Assembly (NCBI GenBank): GCA_964586425.1
Contig: CAZPHI010000041.1
Span: 1 to 17,085 of the forward strand
Direction of reading: 5' to 3'
DNA from: CAZPHI01 sp964586425
Lineage (GTDB): Bacteria; Bacillota; Clostridia; Lachnospirales; Lachnospiraceae
DNA: 17,085 nucleotides
The notes beneath the pieces were generated by a model that saw nothing but the letters and a program-made list of their open reading frames with translations, ran no database searches and had not been told where the DNA came from. The translations under genes and the position numbers were made by a program. This document shows positions 14,030 through 17,085 of the stretch, in pieces. Numbering within the stretch: the stretch's first letter is position 1; each line of letters opens with the position of its first letter.

Positions 14030-14074
14030 CTAATTTTTTAAAAGCACCTCCAAGTCATCAACAGAGACATTCAT
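14030..14074 (-). CDS. 14-codon mini-ORF with strong ribosome site
   Basis: ATG at 14074 is preceded by GGAGGAGATAGG, an excellent ribosome site, and encodes MNVSVDDLEVLLKN followed by TAG. A second ATG four bases in gives a ten-residue alternative. It lies 61 bases downstream of the yccF stop and just upstream of the asnS promoter. It could be a leader peptide, a small protein, or the stub of a decayed gene. It is too short to judge by composition, so this is an observation and not a firm gene. Confidence 0.3.
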   Translation of the reverse strand: MNVSVDDLEVLLKN

Positions 14075-14135
14075 CCTATCTCCTCCTACAATTTAATATT
14101 ATTGTGACCGTTATCAATACATTTTACAGTAATTC

Positions 14136-14495
14136 CTATACAATTGTTGCACCAAGTGGCATAAGTGCTAGCTTTGCAAATTTAAAATGCTGCAATCCAA
14201 AAGGAATTCCTATAATCGAGATGCAAAGTATAAGTCCACACACTGCATGTCCTAAAGCCATCTCTATTCCTCCCAAAAATATCCAAATTATATTCAGAAT
14301 AAATTTGCCAGCTCCACCACCATATTGTATTTCTTTTCCAAAAGGTGACAATGATAGTGTAGCAAATTTGAAACATTGCATTCCAATTGGTATACCTACA
14401 ATCGAAAGACACCATATACATCCAAGTACAAACCAACCAATTGCACTAATTAATCCACCAAAAATCAACCACAAAATATTACCTAGTATGCCCAT
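14136..14495 (-). CDS. YccF domain membrane protein
   Basis: A 119-residue inner-membrane protein made of two YccF domains in tandem, each about 55 residues. Each repeat has a hydrophobic helix followed by a re-entrant CxSIIGIPxGxQxFKFAxLxLxPxG pattern: LSIVGIPIGMQCFKFATLSL (about 30-49) and ISIIGIPFGLQHFKFAKLAL (about 92-111). A glycine-rich linker (QYGGGAGK) joins them. The family function is unknown. The open frame starts at 14534, but the ATG at 14495 follows AGAAGG by six bases and gives the canonical MGILGNILWLIFGG. The tetR stop is 63 bases upstream on the same strand, so the two may share a transcript. Confidence 0.9.
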   Translation of the reverse strand: MGILGNILWLIFGGLISAIGWFVLGCIWCLSIVGIPIGMQCFKFATLSLSPFGKEIQYGGGAGKFILNIIWIFLGGIEMALGHAVCGLILCISIIGIPFGLQHFKFAKLALMPLGATIV

Positions 14496-14558
14496 TTTTT
14501 TACCTTCTCTTTTTATCAAAATAATATCTGCCATTCAACATATTTAGTTTATAATTTA

Positions 14559-15068
14559 CTATTTCATATGTTCCATCACAGTAAACATAGCCGCAAGTTC
14601 CGTTCCTGATTCCTGCATGCCTCTCTTAATCCATTCAATTATCCAGCCATATGTCAGATACGCAAATGCAGATTTTACATAAGCTACCGTATTCGGAAGT
14701 TCGTCTGTTATTTCTGCACTTGAAATAAACGTATCCTGAATAATATTACTCAATCCCGCTTTATAGAGTGCACAATAAAATTCTGAATGTTCTTTGTAAA
14801 AATCAAGAAGATGAATGATTTTTACTGTCATGTTCTGTGGATCATCGTTTTGATATAAATTTTGATACTCCTCCATCAATCGTGCTGCTTCCTGTCTTAA
14901 TACATCCTCTTTACTGTTATAGTTTCGATAAAAGGATGCTCGTCCCACACCTGCTTCTCCAACCAGCTGACTAATAGAAATATCCTCAAATGTTTGTTTA
15001 TCTATCAATTCCAGTAATGTCGTAAGCATCTTGTTCTTTACATAACTGTTTTTTTCTGCATTATTCAT
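14559..15068 (-). CDS. TetR/AcrR family transcriptional regulator
   Basis: A 169-residue DNA-binding repressor. The N-terminal helix-turn-helix is typical of TetR (FEDISISQLVGEAGVGRASFYRNYNSKED, about residues 26-54). The C-terminal ligand domain (about 60-169) is short and contains TYGWIIEWIKRGMQESG, which resembles the TetR_C_7 type found in Firmicutes regulators of hydrolases and efflux systems; that subfamily call is tentative. The frame extends to a TTG at 15080, but that codon abuts AGGAGG. The ATG at 15068 is 13 bases from it and is chosen, with some doubt. A near-consensus promoter (15133-15161) contains a 19-bp palindrome in its spacer, so the protein probably represses itself and the divergent hydrolase gene. 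Confidence 0.88.
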   Translation of the reverse strand: MNNAEKNSYVKNKMLTTLLELIDKQTFEDISISQLVGEAGVGRASFYRNYNSKEDVLRQEAARLMEEYQNLYQNDDPQNMTVKIIHLLDFYKEHSEFYCALYKAGLSNIIQDTFISSAEITDELPNTVAYVKSAFAYLTYGWIIEWIKRGMQESGTELAAMFTVMEHMK

Positions 15069-15113
15069 ATGTCGATACAAACCTCCTCTTTTTGTCTCAT
15101 TTTTTGTGTAGTA

Positions 15114-15142
15114 TTGTAATTTCTTAATTATGATGATACACT
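15114..15142 (+). promoter_or_regulatory. Possible promoter of the hydrolase gene
   Basis: TTGTAA (15114-15119), 17 bases, TACACT (15137-15142; four of six). It overlaps the tetR -10 box and the palindrome at 15140, so regulator binding would block both. It is weaker than the tetR promoter. Confidence 0.4.
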
Positions 15143-15161
15143 TGTCTCATCGATAAGTCAA
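15133..15161 (-). promoter_or_regulatory. Promoter of tetR
   Basis: On the minus strand TTGACT (15156-15161), 17 bases, TATCAT (15133-15138). It gives a leader of about 60 bases. The candidate operator lies mostly within its spacer. Confidence 0.7.
15140..15158. promoter_or_regulatory. Candidate TetR operator
   Basis: ACTTGTC-tcatc-GATAAGT is a 19-bp palindrome with six of seven arm positions matching. It fills most of the tetR promoter spacer and overlaps the hydrolase -10. A wider pair, ATGATACA (15133-15140) and TGTATCAT (15172-15179), also flanks it. Assignment to the adjacent TetR protein is inferred from position. Confidence 0.6.
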
Positions 15162-15198
15162 GAAAATGTATTGTATCATTTCAAGAAAGGATAAACAC

Positions 15199-15855
15199 AT
15201 GGTAAAAAAAATTTTGAAAGTTATAAAAATATTCATAATCATCATTATCGTTTTAGCTGCTCTGATTCTTGCCTTCTTTTTCTATATTAGCCGTCAGCCT
15301 GCAGTTCCTAAAAATTATGTAGACAAGGTTGAAACCGGAGGTGAGGCAGAAGCAAAATATTTGAACTACGGCGAGTTTGAAGTTAAGAGTGAAAAAATAA
15401 CAGTCAATGAACCAAGTAAAAAAATCGAAATCTTCTATCCTAAAGAATTAGAAAACAGCAATGCTGCCTATCCTGTTGTGCTATATGTAAACGGCACAGG
15501 TGTCAGTGCTGATAAATACACAGAAGTATTCGAACATTTATCATCATGGGGATTTATCACAATTGGAAACGAAGACGTTGCATCTGGAAAAGGAGATTCC
15601 TCTGAACAGACAATATCCTATCTGCTGGAGCAAAACGAAAATCCTGACAGTAAATTTTATCACAAAGTTGACACCGAAAATATTGGTATCGTTGGCTATT
15701 CGCAGGGTGGTGCCGGTATGTATAATGCGATTACAGTAACCAAGCATCGTAATATATATAAAACAGGTATTGCACTTTCGCCAGCCAATGAACCATTGGC
15801 ACAAAATCTTGAATTGGACTTATGTCAATACCTTGGACACAAAAAGTCGAATTAG
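15199..15855 (+). pseudogene. Alpha/beta hydrolase, frameshifted and cut by an IS3-family element
   Basis: The protein would be a membrane-anchored alpha/beta hydrolase of the dienelactone-hydrolase-like type found in Firmicutes; its substrate is unknown. The ATG at 15199 follows AAAGG by eight bases. One membrane helix (about 7-28) precedes the extracellular hydrolase, with YPVVLYVNGTGVSADKY (91-107), SSWGFITIGNE, and the nucleophile elbow GYSQGG with Ser168. About a third of the domain, including the expected Asp and His, is missing. Genomic sequence ends at 15833; the last seven residues (GHKKSN and part of the preceding codon) come from the IS inverted repeat. Near 15812 one extra T seems present: without it the protein reads EWTYVNT instead of ELDLCQY, matching the family's usual WxY. 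The broken 3' part may continue at 17067. Confidence 0.85.
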
Positions 15856-15856
15856 G

Positions 15857-16771
15857 TTACGCTACTCTTAATGCCTCATCTTCCTTTTGTTGTGGAGTCA
15901 TATAATTAAGAGAGCTATGAATTCTTTTTCGATTGTACCAGGACTCTATATATTCAAAAATGGCCCTGTTTGCATCATTAAAGTCCTGGTATACATGAAG
16001 ATAAATTTCTTCTTTCTTTAATACTGAATGAAAAGACTCTATACATGCATTATCGTATGGATTTCCTTTGCGACTAAATGAATGTAATATTTCATTCTTT
16101 GCTAAGTAGTTTTCAAATAGTTGACTAGTGTATTGACTGCCCAAGTCGCTGTGGAGAATAATTCCTTTTGTTTCAGATACATTGAGACAAGCATTCTGTA
16201 CAGCTTTAAGGGCTAGTTCTGCAGTCATAGATGTTCCATAAGCATATCCAATAATTTTGCGATCATATAAGTCCATCACAGATGCAAGATATGTCCATCC
16301 TTCTTTTAAAACATGAATATATGTGATATCCGTGCACCACTTTTGATTGATTGTTGTGGCTGTAAAATCTCGGTTTAATAAATTTTCCTTGTCATCAGGT
16401 ATAACTGAATTTTCTGAATGATGACGATATTTTCTTACAACTATGGACCTGAGACCTTGCTTCCTCATGTGCCTTTGCACTCGTTTAAGACTACATGGTA
16501 TTCCAGCGTCATTTAATGACCGATGAATTTTAACGGCACCATAACGTTTCTTACTTTCTAAAAATGATGCATTAACCTTCTCTGCAAAAGAATTATATTC
16601 GATTTCTCTATTAGAGGGTTCATGAATAAGAGCTTCGTAGTAAGTACTTCTAGGAAACTTAATTGCATGACAAATATCTTTTATTGTATATAAATGTTTA
16701 TACCTAGTTACAAAAGCAACTTTCTCTGCTATTGATTTTTTGCGAATATGGCGGTCGCTTTTTTTAATATT
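15857..16771 (-). CDS. IS3-family transposase OrfB (DDE integrase), made by -1 frameshift
   Basis: The catalytic part of the transposase, expected as an OrfAB fusion that cuts and joins the element's ends. Its frame is open from 16771 and overlaps the end of orfA in the -1 phase. No ATG, GTG or TTG occurs before a GTG at 16480, which is too far inside the protein to be the real start. The N-part reads KKSDRHIRKKSIAEKVAFV, then the HTH_21-like segment ESKKRYGAVKIHRSLNDAGI. The integrase core has Asp in WCTDITYI, Asp in HSDLGSQYT, and Glu in ACIESFHS exactly 35 residues after the second Asp, the D(35)E spacing of the family. The tail RKRIHSSLNYMTPQQKE is typical. An ATT codon (16766-16768) at the slippery site could allow separate OrfB initiation, as in IS911. 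Confidence 0.92.
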   Translation of the reverse strand, partial: NIKKSDRHIRKKSIAEKVAFVTRYKHLYTIKDICHAIKFPRSTYYEALIHEPSNREIEYNSFAEKVNASFLESKKRYGAVKIHRSLNDAGIPCSLKRVQRHMRKQGLRSIVVRKYRHHSENSVIPDDKENLLNRDFTATTINQKWCTDITYIHVLKEGWTYLASVMDLYDRKIIGYAYGTSMTAELALKAVQNACLNVSETKGIILHSDLGSQYTSQLFENYLAKNEILHSFSRKGNPYDNACIESFHSVLKKEEIYLHVYQDFNDANRAIFEYIESWYNRKRIHSSLNYMTPQQKEDEALRVA

Positions 16772-17007
16772 TCATTCTCTATCTCAAGCTCTTTATTTCT
16801 CTTTTGTAGAGCTTTGTATTCTTTCATAGAGATTGTTTCTGTATTAGAAACTTTAATAGGGGATAGATTTCTTACCCATCCTAAAATAGTAGATTTTGCA
16901 ACGCCATATTCACTTTCTAATTGAGGATAAGAATAATTACCAGTATTGTACAAATCAACTAATTGTTGTTTGAATTCTGGTGTATAACTTTTTTGACTTT
17001 TAGCCAT
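16729..17007 (-). CDS. IS3-family transposase OrfA (HTH_Tnp_1)
   Basis: A 92-residue DNA-binding protein of the IS element that recognises its ends. The helix-turn-helix is at about 6-45 (YTPEFKQQLVDLYNTGNYSY, then YGVAKSTILGWVRN). A leucine-zipper-like coil (about 60-84, ALQKRNKELEIENEILKKA) probably mediates dimerisation. The frame continues to a TTG at 17016, but the ATG at 17007 has AAGGAG with nine-base spacing. Near its end, TTA-AAA-AAA-GCG contains the slippery A7G (16765-16758), where ribosomes can shift -1 into orfB; a short GCGA/TCGC stem just downstream could help. Unshifted, it ends ATAIFAKNQ. Confidence 0.93.
   Translation of the reverse strand: MAKSQKSYTPEFKQQLVDLYNTGNYSYPQLESEYGVAKSTILGWVRNLSPIKVSNTETISMKEYKALQKRNKELEIENEILKKATAIFAKNQ
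16758..16765 (-). promoter_or_regulatory. Programmed -1 ribosomal frameshift signal (A7G)
   Basis: Seven A residues followed by G in the minus-strand reading, in the phase A-AAA-AAA-G relative to orfA. The -1 frame continues without a stop through orfB. This is the classic IS3-family recoding site. Confidence 0.8.
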
Positions 17008-17085
17008 GTCGAACAACTCCTTTTTATATTGATTATTATTATAAGCCGTTCAACTTTTTGTGTCCACTATTATATACTAACACCA

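Larger units (their letters stand above)
15834..17066 (-). mobile_element. Complete IS3-family insertion sequence, 1,233 bp
   Basis: The ends are 18-bp inverted repeats with one mismatch: TGGACACAAAAAGTCGAA at 15834-15851, and its complement with one change at 17049-17066. Inside are orfA (helix-turn-helix) and orfB (DDE integrase) on the minus strand with an A7G frameshift signal. Both ORFs are intact, so the element looks active and recent. The flanking bases do not show a normal 3-4 bp target duplication; only the dinucleotide CT is shared. The subgroup is not assigned. It interrupts the hydrolase gene. Confidence 0.93.

Noticed and set aside
13899..14135. Possible T-box riboswitch ahead of asnS
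   Set aside because: No AGGGTGG-type T-box sequence or specifier loop was seen on the minus strand; a promoter sits close to the gene.
13930..14547. 205-codon open frame on the plus strand
   Set aside because: It is antisense to the well-supported yccF gene and the asnS promoter, has no good ribosome site, and its Pro/Ile/His-rich translation mirrors the YccF repeats.
16480..16480. GTG at 16480 as the orfB start
   Set aside because: Reading upstream in the same frame continues without a stop through a typical IS3 OrfB N-terminal part to the frameshift site, so this GTG is internal.
1..17085. CRISPR array, prophage or toxin-antitoxin pair
   Set aside because: No regularly spaced direct repeats, phage structural genes or recognisable toxin/antitoxin pair were found; the only mobile element is the IS at the right end.

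Overview
The window looks like chromosome from a low-GC, Gram-positive anaerobe of the Clostridia, most likely Lachnospiraceae. The evidence is AT-rich DNA, strong AGGAGG-type ribosome sites, many near-consensus vegetative promoters (TTGAYN, 17 bases, TATAAT), and the gene set: YitT, CvfB, a FatA-like acyl-ACP thioesterase, a YjfB-type motility protein, AsnA beside AsnS, LuxS and an HD-GYP regulator. The lineage is inferred from gene content and style, not from a database match.

Layout. 1-402 (minus) is the N-terminal part of a sugar ABC transporter ATPase. 541-1428 (minus) is a YitT/DUF2179 membrane protein. 1732-1908 (plus) is a small YjfB-like motility protein, separated by a bidirectional terminator from ridA (minus). 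A thioesterase-cvfB pair (minus) follows, then tRNA-Gln(CUG) with its own promoter and terminator, and a 131-residue orphan. On the plus strand an uncharacterised six-helix membrane protein is followed at 28 bases by a canonical PII signal protein. A DUF624 membrane protein (minus) and a single-pass membrane protein (plus) diverge from one intergenic region. A GNAT acetyltransferase and a cyclophilin share overlapping divergent promoters. An HD-GYP response regulator and luxS form a two-gene unit. A 60-residue orphan has a long leader. asnS-asnA form an operon. A 14-codon mini-ORF, a YccF protein and a TetR regulator follow. The TetR gene diverges from an alpha/beta hydrolase.

The right end is the accessory part. 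The hydrolase is interrupted by a complete 1,233-bp IS3-family element (15834-17066). The element has 18-bp inverted ends and an orfA/orfB transposase joined by an A7G programmed -1 frameshift signal. The hydrolase also appears to carry a one-base frameshift just before the insertion. Its promoter region with tetR holds a 19-bp palindrome inside the tetR promoter spacer, so the regulator seems to control itself and a now-broken target.

Most of the window is housekeeping. The points most worth a second look are the PII/membrane-protein pair, the HD-GYP/luxS pair, the hydrolase decay with its IS element, the tiny ORF with an excellent ribosome site, and a GC-rich palindromic element found next to two terminators. 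I did not find a clear, complete, undescribed defence or biosynthetic system.
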